Assembly: GCA_017163975.1 (NCBI GenBank)
Contig: JAFFSR010000237.1
Coordinates: forward strand, 372,001 to 436,000
Length of the DNA: 64,000 nucleotides
Origin: Anastatus disparis
Lineage: Eukaryota > Arthropoda > Insecta > Hymenoptera > Eupelmidae
Direction: 5' to 3'
Both the position numbers and the translations under genes were made by a program. The notes below the pieces were generated by a model that had not been told where the DNA came from, searched no databases, and worked only from the letters and a program-made list of their open reading frames with translations. Positions 26,401 through 39,376 of this stretch are shown here, piece by piece. Each line of letters begins with the position of its first letter. Position 1 is the first letter of the stretch.

Positions 26401-27710
26401 AATATTGTACTCAGGATATCACAGTCAATTTCCTAAAAACTTATAAATAGTTATAATATTTGGTCTATAATCATATGAAAAAAAATTAGCTAATATTGAA
26501 ATTCAATTACGATAATATTGACCTTTATGTTTTTTTTACAATTTACTGCATCGTAAAGTTAATTATAATCTACGTTTGCTATATACATTATTTTTCTATT
26601 CATCTTTTTGTAGTTTAGAGTTTATGTAATAGCTACGCAGTAGGCAACTCAACTGCAACTCGTAATATGAAATTGAGAAAACGGCATCTTGAATTAGCAG
26701 CGCAGTATGTTTCATTCTATAATACGAAACTTTGTAAGATTTGAGATTAATCAAAACTTACAAAGTTTAATATTATATAATAAAATACAATTTTCAAAAT
26801 CTATGTTTAAATACAAATTTGAGTGTATTCCTGTGAAAAAAATATTCATCTTTGTGAATAAAATATTTTAATATTTGAAAATTTATTTGTGAATATATAG
26901 AAATTTGAAACATCTATTACATTGCCCTGTAGAGATCAATAAAACTTTATTTTTATTATTCTCACACACTAAATATCATATTTTATAAGTTTATCGATTA
27001 TCAACTTTGATGCTAAATAAGAAATTTTTAATTATTTGAAATTTAAAAAAAATAGGTTTCATTCAAATGATGAAATCAATCAGATTTATTCTAATGAGAG
27101 AAAATAAATCAGGCATCCAAATTTTATGCAATCATTAAATTCATGTAATTGATTGTAAAGTTCATTTTAAATCTGAAATAAACTTTGAGTAAGTAAAATA
27201 AGGATTAATAATAACAAAAATTATATATATTTTTAATAATAATATTGTTATTATTAAATTAATCTCCAATTTTAATTGGTTAACTCTAATCAAATAATTT
27301 TTTTAATACTATCACTGTATAAAATGCTGTAGTGAAAATTTTTTACGTAACAATTACTATTGCTGTCCTATATGTAAAGCATATTGTCACTAAGGGGAAT
27401 AATACTATAATTTGTCACAAAACTAGTTAGAATTATAATATTCTAAACTCTTAGTAAATTTTACATGAAATTATAGTGAATTTTTATTGATGTAATATAT
27501 TTCATTGACATCTATATTAACTTTAACAATATAATTATTTCCCATACATCAAAATATTTTTATACTATTCAAAAACATCAACTATTTTGCATATGATTTA
27601 TAATTTCAAGATAATAACCTTTTAAGTTTCATAAAGCCTCAAAATTTGAATAACTTATTTAAACTTTCATAAAGTTGTCGATAGTTACATCAATTTCCTG
27701 AATTAAAGTA
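23471..27710. other. Long AT-rich gene-free stretch
   Basis: About 4.2 kb of AT-rich sequence with no open frame of note and no structured repeat. A slightly more complex patch lies at 24960-25050, and another at 26625-26720. A short word shared between 25010-25060 and 13575-13625 (AAATGCATTAATCA) may be an old repeat relic. Confidence 0.5.
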
Positions 27711-27848
27711 CACGGTTAAAAACATTTGGAATCAACTTTTCGTCTGTTACAATGTCTGTAAATTAACAGACACAAGTATGTCAATTTAACATGTATATTA
27801 CATTTTAGACATTTTAAAGTCATTTTACAACTTTAATATTCTTAACCG
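27711..27848. mobile_element. MITE family A, copy 2 (internally deleted)
   Basis: Starts CACGGTTAAAAACATTTG like copy 1 and ends near TATTCTTAACCG. It shares the middle block ACACAAGTATGTCAATTTAA and several TCTGTTA units but lacks part of the right arm, so it is a shorter, more decayed member. Confidence 0.7.
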
Positions 27849-28009
27849 AATAATAATAGGAATTCACAACCCAAATTTTCCAATGCGTTTACTTTGATAT
27901 AAAAATTCAATAAATGATAAAAGTAAACTATTATCTTTATGCATTGACATAAAAACATTTAATTAATAATAATTTAAAGAAAAAAGTAACATTAAACTAT
28001 TTTTACTAT

Positions 28010-28190
28010 TTACACGATCAGCCTATTCATAAAATGGGAATTCAGTCCTGTATACGTGCACCATAAGTGATTTGACGAACACTCGTCAGATGGCTGCAGA
28101 ATACAACTAAAGTGGCATTACGTTAAGTGGTATGTGTATGATACAGGCATGGCGTCTCAGACAAGGACAGTTTTTTAGTAACGGAATACT
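28010..28190. other. Higher-complexity patch, unclassified
   Basis: A compact block of balanced composition (CAGTCCTGTATACGTGCACC, GACGAACACTCGTCAGATGG, ACAGGCATGGCGTCTCAGAC) in AT-rich surroundings. CTGTATAC near its left and GTATGATACAG near its right form a weak inverted pair. No coding frame or known RNA was recognised. It could be a decayed mobile element or a constrained site. Confidence 0.3.
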
Positions 28191-30772
28191 TATTTTTTTT
28201 TAAACGTATAAATTCATGTAAGTGAATAAAATTTTATTTATTAGATTTTATGCAATTGAATAATATTAAGCATTAAACAATTATTTTGCTGATATTTTTT
28301 TTGCAATATTTAATGTGTGAATTGGCTAGTTTAATATTTTGTATCAATAATTAAGTGAATAGTTTTATATAATTTTTCATTTTAGTTTTATTTAAATAGA
28401 ACAAAACATTATATATCTATCAATTTTGTAAATAACATTTACGGTGAACGAATATTTAAATTATGTATTAAATATATTTCAATTATTTTGTTTCTTTTAA
28501 TTACAATTCAAGAAATAATTAAAAGTTTCTAGTATTTTTTAGCTTATTACTCATATTATACATATTTATTTACTAATTTTTAAAGTCCATAAAAAAGTTC
28601 AGTTATAGTTTTAATTTAATAATAAAACAGATTGTTCTCAAAATTTAAGCATCAAGATAAACAAGAATTAACCAAGATTAGATGTTTATTTAGGTATTTA
28701 AGAAAGAAGCATTTGTAATTACTTAACAAAGAGTTCAAGTTTTTATGTGAATGATTTTAGATTTGGTATCGATTGCAAGTAAATTTCTCGATTTGCATAA
28801 TGTAAGAATTTATGTCAAAATTTTTGTAAAACATGTTTTTGCTATTTATTGATTAGTAAAAACCGGATAAATGACTATTTAAAAAGTAAATTTTAAGTAT
28901 TTAATCAAATTTTTTGTCTCAAAACAATTCCTTATTTTTATTAATGATATTATTTTTATTAATAACGATAATTAGGTCACTATAGTTTTAGATAACCAAT
29001 CAAATTAGTAAATTTTACTAGCACACCAAGAAATAATATGGGATTCATAACTATGTGTATAGTGTTATATGGCTACAACTAAATTTTATAGTTTCAATTA
29101 CTTTAATGTAGCCCAATTTGCCATACTTACAGCTTTTATAACACAAATTTTGTTTGCTTCACTAGAAAATATACTAATCAGGAATATTTTGATACATCTA
29201 TACCATATATAGTAACTAGTTCTATACTATTTTTCTCAGTGCAGTATATTGATGATTTGAAATGTATAAAAAAATTGTTATAAGTTTTCGTAAAAATTAA
29301 ATCAGCTATTATAAGAATATTGACTATAATAATATTTATACCATTAATTAATATGTTGATTTTTACTCCAATCTACAATGATTGTCTTACTAAATATATC
29401 AACTGTTACAATAATATTTCCCTCAGTGCTCGACTCTTAAATTTTATTATTAAAGATTTGTAAACTCAGAAATGAAACATCTACTCCTCAATTAAGCGCT
29501 TACGAATAGTTGGGAGTAGAAAAACAATGTTTGCTTATTCATTTGCACTTTCATCATTGTAATCCTGTCGTTGTGATTCAACTTTATGTAACGCATTAAA
29601 TGTTTTAAAATAAAATAAAAACATAAAAATACAATGTTTTCGTTCAAAAAGATTAGTTTATGAGTTATTGTACTGAATTTTTCATTTTGATAATCACTTA
29701 ACTTTTCTTTATATGGCGAAAAGAGATAACAGATCAATAAGCTATAATTTAACAGTAATTTTTTTTAAAATAGGTGTACAATAAACTTTGAAAAAATCAA
29801 TTTTTAAAAATATATATATTTTAATGAATATCTTGACTAGTCACAGGAAATTTGATATTTTTTTTTATCTAATTGGATATACCTGCATAGACTTGATTAG
29901 CTTAATTTTTTATTTTTGACACAATAAAGCCAGTATCACATGAAATTTTATTTTATCAAAAATAAAAATTTTTTATAAAATTAATTAACCAAATATTTTT
30001 ATTCATTTGAAATGTAATCTCCTATTAAAAGATTTGCTTATTACAACTTTCGTAACTACTGAGTACTATACTTATTCTTAATGATCAAATAATTCAATGA
30101 ATATCGGCATTATAAACAATGAATTAAAATCTATTTAATATGAACATATTAGTATTTAATAAAAATTTAAACTTTTATTGTTTAATGTTTGTTCCTGTTG
30201 TATTTGAATATCTTTATAGACTCATACGTTTTTCCCGACGGTCCATTGAACAAAAAATTAATAAAACAGTTTCTTGTATAGAATGCTACTGAAAGACTTA
30301 ATTATTTACTTGCATGGATAATTTATTAATTTACAATTTAAATTGTTTTTATGAAAGATAGAGACGTGCAATTCCATTTGTTTATTATTTAAGGTATACA
30401 TTTTTAAAATTAAATTCATTTACTAGAAAAATGAATGGATACTTTTATAGAAAATAAGATTGCAACGTACTTTTTGTACAAAATAATATTTTGAAATAAT
30501 TATACTGGAGTTAATATTTTAACCCTAGTTATCATTTATTTATATGGAAAAATTTGTTTTTAAAAAACATTTTATTTTTATTCGGATTAAGAGAAATTTA
30601 AAATGGCAGAGTGGAATTTAACGAATACCTTTTGCTTATCTTATTATACAACTATTCATAAATTTTTGTATTTTATATTTAATTTTACTGATCTCGTTTT
30701 GAAAAGTAAACATAATTTTGAATAATTTTTATTGCGTTTCTATAGTAATTAGCAAGTGAGTTTCTACATGAT
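28191..30772. other. AT-rich non-coding DNA
   Basis: About 2.6 kb without a supportable gene. The segment 29020-29245 has ends that weakly resemble an inverted pair (ACACCAAGAAATA / ATTTTTCTCAGTGCAG), but I could not establish a foldback. The 81-codon minus-strand frame at 29492-29737 has no domain. Confidence 0.45.
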
Positions 30773-30935
30773 TAAGCGGGCAAGATGCCGATACTTAAAA
30801 GAAAAAATGTGTATAACTTAATTTAATTAAGAACATAACAATATGTTAAGTAAATATAAAAACTTTCGTAGCGATTTTTATTAAATCAAGTTATATAAAT
30901 TTTTTCTCTAAAGTATGTCATCTTGCCCCGCTTTA
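30773..30935. mobile_element. MITE family C, single copy
   Basis: TAAGCGGGCAAGATGCCGATACTTA on the left mirrors, on the opposite strand, TAAAGCGGGGCAAGATGACATACTTTA on the right. The arms are about 25 nt, with one inserted base and few substitutions. The interior is plain AT-rich and non-coding. Length and structure are those of a short non-autonomous DNA transposon. No second copy was seen in the window. Confidence 0.75.
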
Positions 30936-31530
30936 GTATAATAATTGAAAAGTGTGTTTCTATATATTCCATATTATTGTATATACAATATGGAATTGAA
31001 CACATTGAAGAAATGTTAACGTTTAAATTCAAATAAAAATACTTAATAGTTTATTTTTATTGCAATAAATTAGTACGAACTATAAAAGTCTTAGCCTTTG
31101 AAAGATTAACGTAAACTATTGTTGTTTTATGAAAAATATTTACTATAAAAGTAATCTTAACTGTTTAAATCATCTTCAAGTACTTTCCATTTATTTGATA
31201 ACTACTAGATTTCAACTTAGATAAGTTATTTGTAAATTTTTAATATCTAATATAATAAATTAATAAACTAAAATTTTTTTCTAAAATTAAGTAAATACTG
31301 TCGAGAACTGATTGCTTTAAATTAGGGAAATGAGAACTAGAATCCTTTGTGTTATAACAATTCCATTTTTTTTATTTGTAAAACAAAACAAAAATTACAA
31401 TTTTTTGCTTTCGAAAATTTTTTCATTTCATCTTAAGTTAAGAAATAAGTTTTCTGTTTCTCCCATGCTTCAATAAATGCATATATCAGAAAAAATAACA
31501 TAAAAAAATTATATTCCAAAAGTAACTGCA
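30936..31530. other. AT-rich non-coding DNA
   Basis: Contains a small palindrome at 30966-30996 (ATTCCATATT with its complement AATATGGAAT). Nothing else was seen. Confidence 0.5.
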
Positions 31531-31874
31531 ACATCCTGCTAAAATCTGACAGACCAGTCCTAAGAATAATAAACGCATGGCTAATATCTCTCGATTATTC
31601 TTACGAGGCCTTTCCACACAAATCTTTATATAATCTAGCGCAGCAACATATCACAGGTCATATAAAATCTCCATCGGATCGATGTTCCAACGCCAATATT
31701 GAAGCTGACATGTTTTGAACACACGAGTTTCTTTTATATCCTGCTTGAATTTTCGATTTCTATATAAAGCGCTCTTTATTTACATTACGTTTCTTTTAAT
31801 TCTTCCCACGTGCTGTACGTGTATTTATAGAGCAAGGCAAATACGACAAACGTTAATGTCTCGTATTACATCTA

Positions 31875-31913
<39 letters not shown>

Positions 31914-33320
31914 CATATAGATGAATTTATATATACTTTACACCGGAAGAAATTTTGACCGTATATATAAGAGAAATACGAGAGCTTGACACCCCTTTGA
32001 AAACCAATGGCATCTATAATGCGAACGGAAGAAGATGAATGCTGTGGCATATAAGAAGGGAAGCTAAGAAAAAAATATGTGTAAACGCGACAGTTCGATG
32101 AATTACCGATTAAGATAATGGATATGGAATATCGTTGTATCAGAGGGGAAAATTTTTTCTGGTACAATCGTTGTATGCGTTTTGATTTACATTGGAGGTT
32201 GAGGTATTTTATTTTTATAATTTATTTTTTATAAAAAGTAAAATTATTAAAATTGATTAAATTTATACGAAGTAAGTCTTAGTTTTTTTTTTTAAGAAAA
32301 AATAGTAAAAATATTCTCATATACATATTTTTATATATTCTAAATATAATTGTCCGATTTTGAAAAATTTCATAGATTTTAACACATATAAAGGGTAAAA
32401 GTATTGTTTACACAGACATTAATTTTTTTTATACCTTCCACGAAGAGTCCTGGGTAGCTTTCTCAATCCTTGGCGAAATAAAAAAGGAGCAAAATAATGC
32501 AAATCAATCGAAAATTCACGTTATATTTTGACAGCGGGTTTCATTTCACAAGACACATCCGGATATTAAGCGAGAAGAAAAAAAGAGTTGAAAACAATTA
32601 AAAACGAGGATATATCCGTGATATCTTTTACGCTTTGAAACTGATACCTTTTTTTTCAAATGTTCATTTCTGCTTACTATTGCTGTACCGTAGCATTAAA
32701 ACTTTAAGACCCATGACATTACATATCCTGTTCAAGTCTTGTATATGCCATCTATGTTGAGAGCTGAGCGCGTTTTTTTGAATGAGCTAATTAAGCAAGC
32801 AGGTATATAGAGAATATGTGTTAAAGTATACACACAATCAAGATTCTTAGGGACTAAACAATGTGTGTCGTGCTGTCAAATCTAACCAAAATAAAAACCA
32901 TTCAAGATTTGAAAAAAAAAGAAAAAATAAACTTGTTTAACAGCTCTGTAACGCCCACGCGTATAAGATGTGTGTGCATAGTGTGAATTGTCAACAAAAA
33001 GGAAAAATATAAAGTAACAAAAAAAAAAGAATTCGGTGAAATAGAATATTTGGTGTGATTGAATTTTCGTTTATTTCCTTTTTTTTCAATCTTTCCAAAT
33101 GAGATGTAACAGATTCATTGTTTAAGAATGTCACTGAGAGAATATACGAGCGATTTATTTATAGAGAATGGCCTTCGATGGAATCGAAACAATTTCGTAA
33201 TGAATATATCCAGTGGTTAGATGTTTGCAGTAAGAGAATGAGGTTCCCGTAATTATTACTTCTGGGTGCTAATGTAAAATCTTTTCTTGGCTGACTCTGA
33301 TAGAACTAGTCGTTACATCG
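31530..33320. other. Island of higher complexity, candidate regulatory block
   Basis: Two stretches of more varied sequence, about 31530-32200 and 32440-33320, with words such as CCACGTGCTGTACGTG (31807-31822), CTCCATCGGATCGATG and GCCCACGCGTATAAGATG. An (AT)n microsatellite sits inside the first. The overlapping short frames on opposite strands share the same DNA and have no domain. Confidence 0.3.
31879..31911. repeat. (AT)n microsatellite
   Basis: About 16 uninterrupted AT units. Confidence 0.95.
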
Positions 33321-34189
33321 TTGAGTACTTAATTATTAAAGTGAGATTCTAAATCATTATCTGAACAGTCACACGCAATAGAAAGTTCCAGTATTTGATA
33401 CAAATGTTAAATTTATAAAAGTTAATCTACACACAAATTCTATACAAACGCCTTATTAATTTCTATAACAATCAAGTATAAATACAATATGAATAAAAAA
33501 TTTTTCATGATCAGAAATTTGTCAGTCATTGTCATTATTGGTCATGAAACATCTAATTTATACTAATTGGACAATTCCTAGTTGTAAAAATCACATTGAT
33601 GCTCAATTTTCATTAAAATGAATATGAGTTTAATATTGGATGCAGATTTAACTTTGTCTATAATTGAAAATGCTTTTAAAATTTTTTAGAAATAAAAAAA
33701 TAGTACTAATAAAGTTATTATCAAAGATAAGATTTTATTTTAGAATTTTACTATCTAATGACTTTATATACGTATTGAATTTTTATTAAATAATAGATGA
33801 ATAAAGGTGTTGTATTTATTAACTAAATAACTTATTTTAAACGTGTTTAATAATTGATTCAGAATTCTCAAATATTTATCATTAAATTTGTCAGTTGAAT
33901 AAGTGTAATCAAAATTATTGTACCATTACATTTAGCATAACAATTATTTAAAGTATGATGCTATTACCGAAATAATTTTATCATCATATTTTGCAATCAT
34001 ACAGGCGAGAGTCATTGCTAAAATAAATTAAACTCAAAATATTTAAAACGCAATTATTTTAAAAGCCGTGAAATTAAAAAAAAATATATATAATTGTTAA
34101 AATTCATTAAGAATTTTTCTTTATTTTTTTTTTTCGCTATAATTCGCGAATATATGCATAAGGCAGTATGGTAATTTTGTATACTAGAA
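33321..34189. other. AT-rich non-coding DNA
   Basis: Nothing recognised. Confidence 0.5.
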
Positions 34190-34373
34190 ACTTCATCATC
34201 TCTCCTCCCCCCATAAAGTCACGCATATACTCTCATTCATGCACCAACACTTGTAGAAAAAAAAATTTATTATAGTACGTAGCCTTACAAATACACATGC
34301 ATTACATGCACAAACAGTACTGTGCACAAAGTATGTATAGAAAACGAAGCAGAAAAAAAGGAACGTTGATGTC

Positions 34374-34384
34374 GACGCCATCTT
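34374..34384 (-). promoter_or_regulatory. YY1/Pho-like site
   Basis: On the minus strand this reads AAGATGGCGTC, matching the AAnATGGCG core bound by YY1 and insect Pleiohomeotic. Motif match only. Confidence 0.35.
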
Positions 34385-34403
34385 CAAAAGCCCGCGGAAT
34401 CTT

Positions 34404-34421
34404 TGTGTGTGTGTGTGTGTG
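34404..34421. repeat. (TG)n microsatellite
   Basis: Nine TG units, followed by a second short GTGTGTGT run near 34433. Confidence 0.9.
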
Positions 34422-35330
34422 CAAATTTATGCGTGTGTGTATATATAATATGTTATATACAGAAGCCACGTGCAAAGTAAAGATTTGCGGGGAAGCTTAG
34501 GGCACTCGTTGCCTGCATTAATTGAAAAAAAAAGAAGGACGCTGATATACATGTATACACATATATAAAAGCTAGAGTCAGTCGAAAAAAAAAATATACG
34601 TAAAGCTTCAAAGGGATATATATTGAGTCGTTTCTTTATTTCCTTGTGTACAAGTTAGGGAAGAAAAAGAAGAGCGAAAGCCAGCGCGTCGGCAATGTAT
34701 ATAGCGAATGTATATATATGAAGAAAAAGACAGTTTATATATATATACGTGTACGTGTAATGCGCGAAAACGAAATAATACCTCGCGCCTTCTTCTTAAT
34801 GGGACGGTTCGTTGCATTAAAAGCCAAAGAGATGTGAAGAACTGAGATTTTGTATATGTATACATATATAACCTTATATGCTTTTTCTTGCGCTCGAACG
34901 CGCTCTATAACTCGACGACTTCCAAATTGAGTAATTAAAGCAGTGCGCAACAACGTTACCATGTATGTGTATATATAAACGCAAGAAACTTTGTCTGAAT
35001 AACGCGTTATTGATACTGCATATATATACATGTGCACGTATAGCGAAGATATAGATGTGTAATAAGAGAATCGTTCTCGAAGAAAAAAAAAATTTTTTTT
35101 TTCTTTGATATATAAGAGTGTAGGTGTGTAAATACGAAGATTTTTCTTCTTCTTCTTCTTTTTCGTACGTAAGATTCACTTTTTTTTATTTTCGAGATAA
35201 CGAGCAAATGCGAATGGAATGAGTTCCGAAGAAAAGAAATCTGTACTTTTTTTGTTTTTATTTTTTTTTTTTTTACGGAAGATAAGCGGACCAAGGATTT
35301 TAGATTTCATTAAAGCTGGAATCTTGTATG

Positions 35331-36339
35331 AGTCTTTTATGAATTACTGGGGAGATATTTTTACTTGCTTTTTTGAAAAAAAAAAATAATTATGCACGTG
35401 AATTAAATTTTAACAATAGTATGTACTTTTTTTATGTGATATTATTGCCTTGCAACAGTACATTTGATTCAATAACATGATAAGTAGTGATTAATTTCGC
35501 GAAAATATTTATCCAATGGTTTGGTTTCATATTTTACCATAGGTATCTGAAGAATTAGATAAAAGGAAAAAACATTCAATTATTTAATCATTTACATCTC
35601 TGTGATCTGCTTGATTATTGGTAATTATGATTAATTGTGAATTTTCATGTTTTTATTGGTCGAAAATACAGTGCTGTTCTCTCACACAAAGTGATATTTA
35701 TTTTTAATTCATTTTAAATTTGAATAATTTTGCAACATGATTTTATTCATAAATTTACATTTAATTTAAAGCTTGACAATAAGTTTCAATACAATTCATG
35801 TAAGGTTATTGATGAATTAAAGAATCATTCTGTAATTTCTATTAAAATAATGTATTTTGACACGGAATATAAAATACGCAATTAACAATTTGGAAATAAA
35901 TATCCAAAATGGAAAATAATGATAAAAATATATGATGATCTAGAATGAAAAATAAAATGATCATTATACCATTAAAATTAAAAGCTTACTCCTGTATGAG
36001 TAGGACAATTTTCAAAGCCATAACATTACAATCCATAGAAATATTTTTAATTTGATTAAACTCAAAATATTTGTATGTGATTTAATCAATTTATTCCAAA
36101 AAAGGCTGTTAATTTACAAATTTTTTAACCAGAAATGTAATTAAATTTTCATACTGATAATCATCATTTATAAAGAAACTAATAAACTTGTATAAAAAAT
36201 CATATTTTGCATCATCATCAATTAAAATTTATATTCAATTAAAATAAAAAATCTTGATAAAAAAATAAATTATTCAATTAACAACGCACACTTATACTTC
36301 ACTTGAAAAAAAAAATAATAAATAAAAATGCATTTCTGG
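35331..36339. other. AT-rich non-coding DNA
   Basis: Nothing recognised. Confidence 0.5.
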
Positions 36340-37073
36340 TCTCACCTAGTCAGTCAACATCGTGATCAAGCCTCTCCGTCGGGGTAATTATTATGCAACT
36401 CTTAAAAAATTAAAAGTCAAAAACGAAAAAAAAAGAGAAGGAGAAGAAGAAGGAGAGACTTCGATGACCTAAGAGTCTCTGGTCTTGAAAAACAAAGGCG
36501 AGACATTGTTGAGCAGGCTATAACATATAACAACGTTGGCATATTACAAGAGAGGGTGCCAAAATAAAAAAAAATATAAAAAAAAACCTTCGTCGCTCCT
36601 CCTAAAAATATCGGAGAACAAGCATATCTATATACGTATAAATACATAAGTGCATATATGTAAGGATATGCAGGATGCATCTCTCTCTTCTCGAAGTCGT
36701 TGTCGTGTATGTATCCGTGCATGATTCGACGTGTCGTTGCATACATTATCTTCGTTTTTTTTTGTTTTTCAACTCTCGGCGAAGACTCGCGCGCGCACCC
36801 TAACCAATTCGAAGGAAGAGAATCTTTTCACACACTCACACATAGACACATACACATCAACTGTATAAAAAAGTGAGAAAGAGAGAGAGATGAACAACTA
36901 GTGACTTTGTAATGAAAAAAAAGAAAGAGAAAGAAATATATGAAGGGGTGGAAATAAAAGAAAGTGGGAGAAAAAAAACGGAGATAAAAAGAGGAGGTAG
37001 GAGAACCGAGAGAGAAAGATAGAGGTGTGATGTAGTGTATAAAAAAAAAGGGAAAATTTTTCTTCAGCTTGTG

Positions 37074-37094
37074 ATTGGCGGTTGCCGTGGCAAC
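37074..37094. promoter_or_regulatory. Inverted CCAAT box plus palindromic RFX X-box
   Basis: ATTGG (37074-37078, CCAAT on the other strand) lies two bases before GTTGCCGTGGCAAC (37081-37094), a near-perfect palindrome matching the RFX X-box consensus GTTRCCnnGGYAAC. X-boxes mark promoters and enhancers of ciliary genes in animals (family knowledge). Binding here is inferred from the motif alone. Confidence 0.45.
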
Positions 37095-37683
37095 ACATAC
37101 CAACCCCGGGCATCTTTTTTTCTTTCTCTCTCTCTCTCTTTCTCTCTTTTTCTCTTCGTAGCCTCTAATTATTTCCAGACACTGAGAATCGAACGAGCCC
37201 CCCTGTACATACAGTTCCTAACTTATATACACAACTCTTTCATGTACGTGAATAATACACGTATATGACTACTCATATTGAGCTAACGTACACATTTTCA
37301 ACTTTTTTTTTCTCTCTCTCGCGTGTATGTGCGTGTTTTTTTTAAACACCTCTCCTGCGTTACCGTTTCTCTCTCTCTCTCTCTTTTTTTTATTCCTCCC
37401 CTACCTTTGCGCTCCCTCACACTCCCCATTTGCACCCCTTTCTTTTATTATTCTATCTGTATGAGTATACACGCGTACACATATTTACGAAAATTTGTAT
37501 ACGTATACGTATATATGAATATACGTGAGATCGTAAGTGAGAAAGAGAGATTCTTCTTTTTTTTCTTGATTTAAGGGGGAGGGGATTGGTTTACTCCTTA
37601 TTACGAATATATAAAAAAGAGAGACGTTCGATTATCCAGGGGTTGTCGCGAACTGCATATATACTCTGTGGGAATCGTTCCAA

Positions 37684-37687
<4 letters not shown>

Positions 37688-37719
<32 letters not shown>
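37688..37719. repeat. (AT)n microsatellite
   Basis: Sixteen AT units, followed after a short gap by more ATATGTGTGTATATAT sequence. Confidence 0.95.
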
Positions 37720-37722
<3 letters not shown>

Positions 37723-38060
37723 CACTCTGTATACATATGTGTGTATATATTTTGCTTGAAGTGGGGAGCGGGGGGGAATATGCATTTGATTAATTTTAAT
37801 ATTTTCGCTCGGATGCTGATGTGACGCTTTTGTAAAGCATCAAGAGTAAAAATAAGAAGAAAAAAAGCAAAGGGTGAGGGACGGTTTGAGCGCGAAACGA
37901 AGAGGGATCCAATTATCCGTCGCGCGAATAGATTCGAGGATGGTTTTTTTTTCTTCTTTTTTTAAGAAAAGCAAGCAAAGACCCGATATCGATGACATCC
38001 TTTTAAACCCTCAATATCTTGTTTTCCTTTGTATCGTGATTCTGTTATGGTTTCATCTTT

Positions 38061-39186
38061 TTTTTTTTCTTTATGAATAATGAATTGATGTATATAAAAT
38101 TTTTTTTTATAATTTTAATTAATCTAGAAGTTAATGAATTTATATCGTAACGTTTTATTATAGATGAGAGTTTCTCGTTAAAAAATATAATATTGATCTA
38201 GATGTGTTTATTGATGAATTTGAATATAATGGATAGGTTTAAAGTGTAAAAATTAATCTTGTTAATGTGATTATTGATTCTCTTTCGTTTGAATATAAAA
38301 ATTTTATTTTAATTTCAATAATTTGTAGAAATACTTTTAAGGCAAATCTTATTTTTAGCGTTTTATTGTCACATGTTTGTGATAAATTATTATCAACTAG
38401 GTTCGTAATATGAGATGATCTAAATTCTTTATATAGCAATAACATTTTAAATGAAACAGTCATTTAAAGAAAAATTACTAGAGATTCGTTAGATATTTCT
38501 AACACAAAGGGAATACTAACCTTATAAAGCTCAAATTACGATCATCTTATTATATAAGTGTTTAGATACAATCCAAAGTAAAACACATCTTTGTAGCTTT
38601 ATTCTAATAAGCCTTGATTTTTAAGACATTCATTATATTGTTATTTATTTGATGTGCGCAAAGTATGCAAATGTATGCAAAGTATAAAAATTTAAGCCTT
38701 ATTGTAACGAACAATTAAATGTAGATATTATTCTTGCTATGAAATCAGGATTTTACAGGATTGACATTTTTCTTGTAAAATGTTAAGACTACACTAGAGA
38801 AAAAACTCATTTAAATTTTGGAGTAAAAACGAAAGTTACATAATTTAATTTTACTTTATTAGGATATTATTTTTGCTTTGATATTTTAGTGATATTCATA
38901 GTTTGATATTTATACATTGTATATTACATTTTTCTCAATAAATTTAAGTTTAATGGAGAATATAAATTTAAAAAAGCAATTTTAATTTTTTATATAAGAT
39001 TATTTTTCACGTTATTATATTTTATTTGAACTGTGGTACACATTTGATTTTATTTAATAATTATAGATACATGATGGAATTTATTACATGATCAGTACAA
39101 ATTTTAAATGAAATTAAGTACGTTCATTAACTAAAAAAAAGAGAATAGGAACCAATCATAGTATAATCTAAGTTTTATTTTATTTT
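38061..39186. other. AT-rich non-coding DNA
   Basis: Nothing recognised. A small direct repeat GCAAAGTATGCAAATGTATG lies near 38658-38677. Confidence 0.5.
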
Positions 39187-39376
39187 ATTTAACGTCGCTG
39201 TATTTATGCTATCATTTAGATGCTAATTAGCGACGGAGATTATCAGTGTGTTCCTGAACAAAGCACATACAACGTACAGTGGTGCTTGTATCAATCGACT
39301 GCCGAGAGCGGGATTCGAACTCGGGACCTCGAGAATACGAATCCATCACTCTACCGACTGAGCCACTGAAATCTCT
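39187..39376 (-). repeat. tRNA-derived SINE, copy 4
   Basis: Minus-strand copy. On its own strand it reads TCAGTGGCTCAGTCGG (A box), GAGTTCGAATCCCGCTCTCG (B box), then CGCTAATTAGCATC and ACAGCGACGTTAAATAAAA. It is among the better preserved copies at the head. Confidence 0.9.

Larger units (their letters stand above)
34190..35330. other. Island of higher complexity with microsatellites and a YY1/Pho-like site
   Basis: Dense in ATATATGT-type alternating tracts, CG-containing words and short purine runs. It contains GACGCCATCTT (34374-34384, the complement of AAGATGGCGTC, a good YY1/Pho-type core), a (TG)n run at 34404-34421, CCACGTGC near 34468 and a perfect A10/T10 palindrome at 35081-35104. 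At least seven open frames of 63-101 codons overlap here on both strands, which indicates low stop density from composition rather than genes. Confidence 0.35.
36340..38060. other. Island with a purine-to-pyrimidine switch around an RFX X-box
   Basis: The plus strand is purine-rich from about 36415 to 37065 (apart from a more mixed part near 36480-36880) and turns pyrimidine-rich from about 37108 to 37450, with TC runs at 37126-37155 and 37368-37385. CCAAT and X-box-like motifs sit at the turn. Further right are an (AT)n run, G-rich words (GGGGGAGGGG near 37575, GGGGAGCGGGGGGG near 37760) and CG-containing sequence to about 37945. Open frames of 66-109 codons are low-complexity. The layout resembles a promoter or an architectural element, but no adjacent coding exon is visible. 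Confidence 0.4.

Noticed and set aside
29020..29245. Possible foldback element
   Set aside because: The ends match only weakly in reverse complement and inner arms could not be paired.
34196..35294. Cluster of seven overlapping open frames on both strands
   Set aside because: They share the same DNA in different frames, show no domains and reflect low stop density in TATA/GTGT-rich sequence.
36417..37574. Open frames of 71-109 codons in the purine/pyrimidine island
   Set aside because: Composition is low-complexity (F, S, L on one side; K, R, E on the other) and there is no start context or domain.
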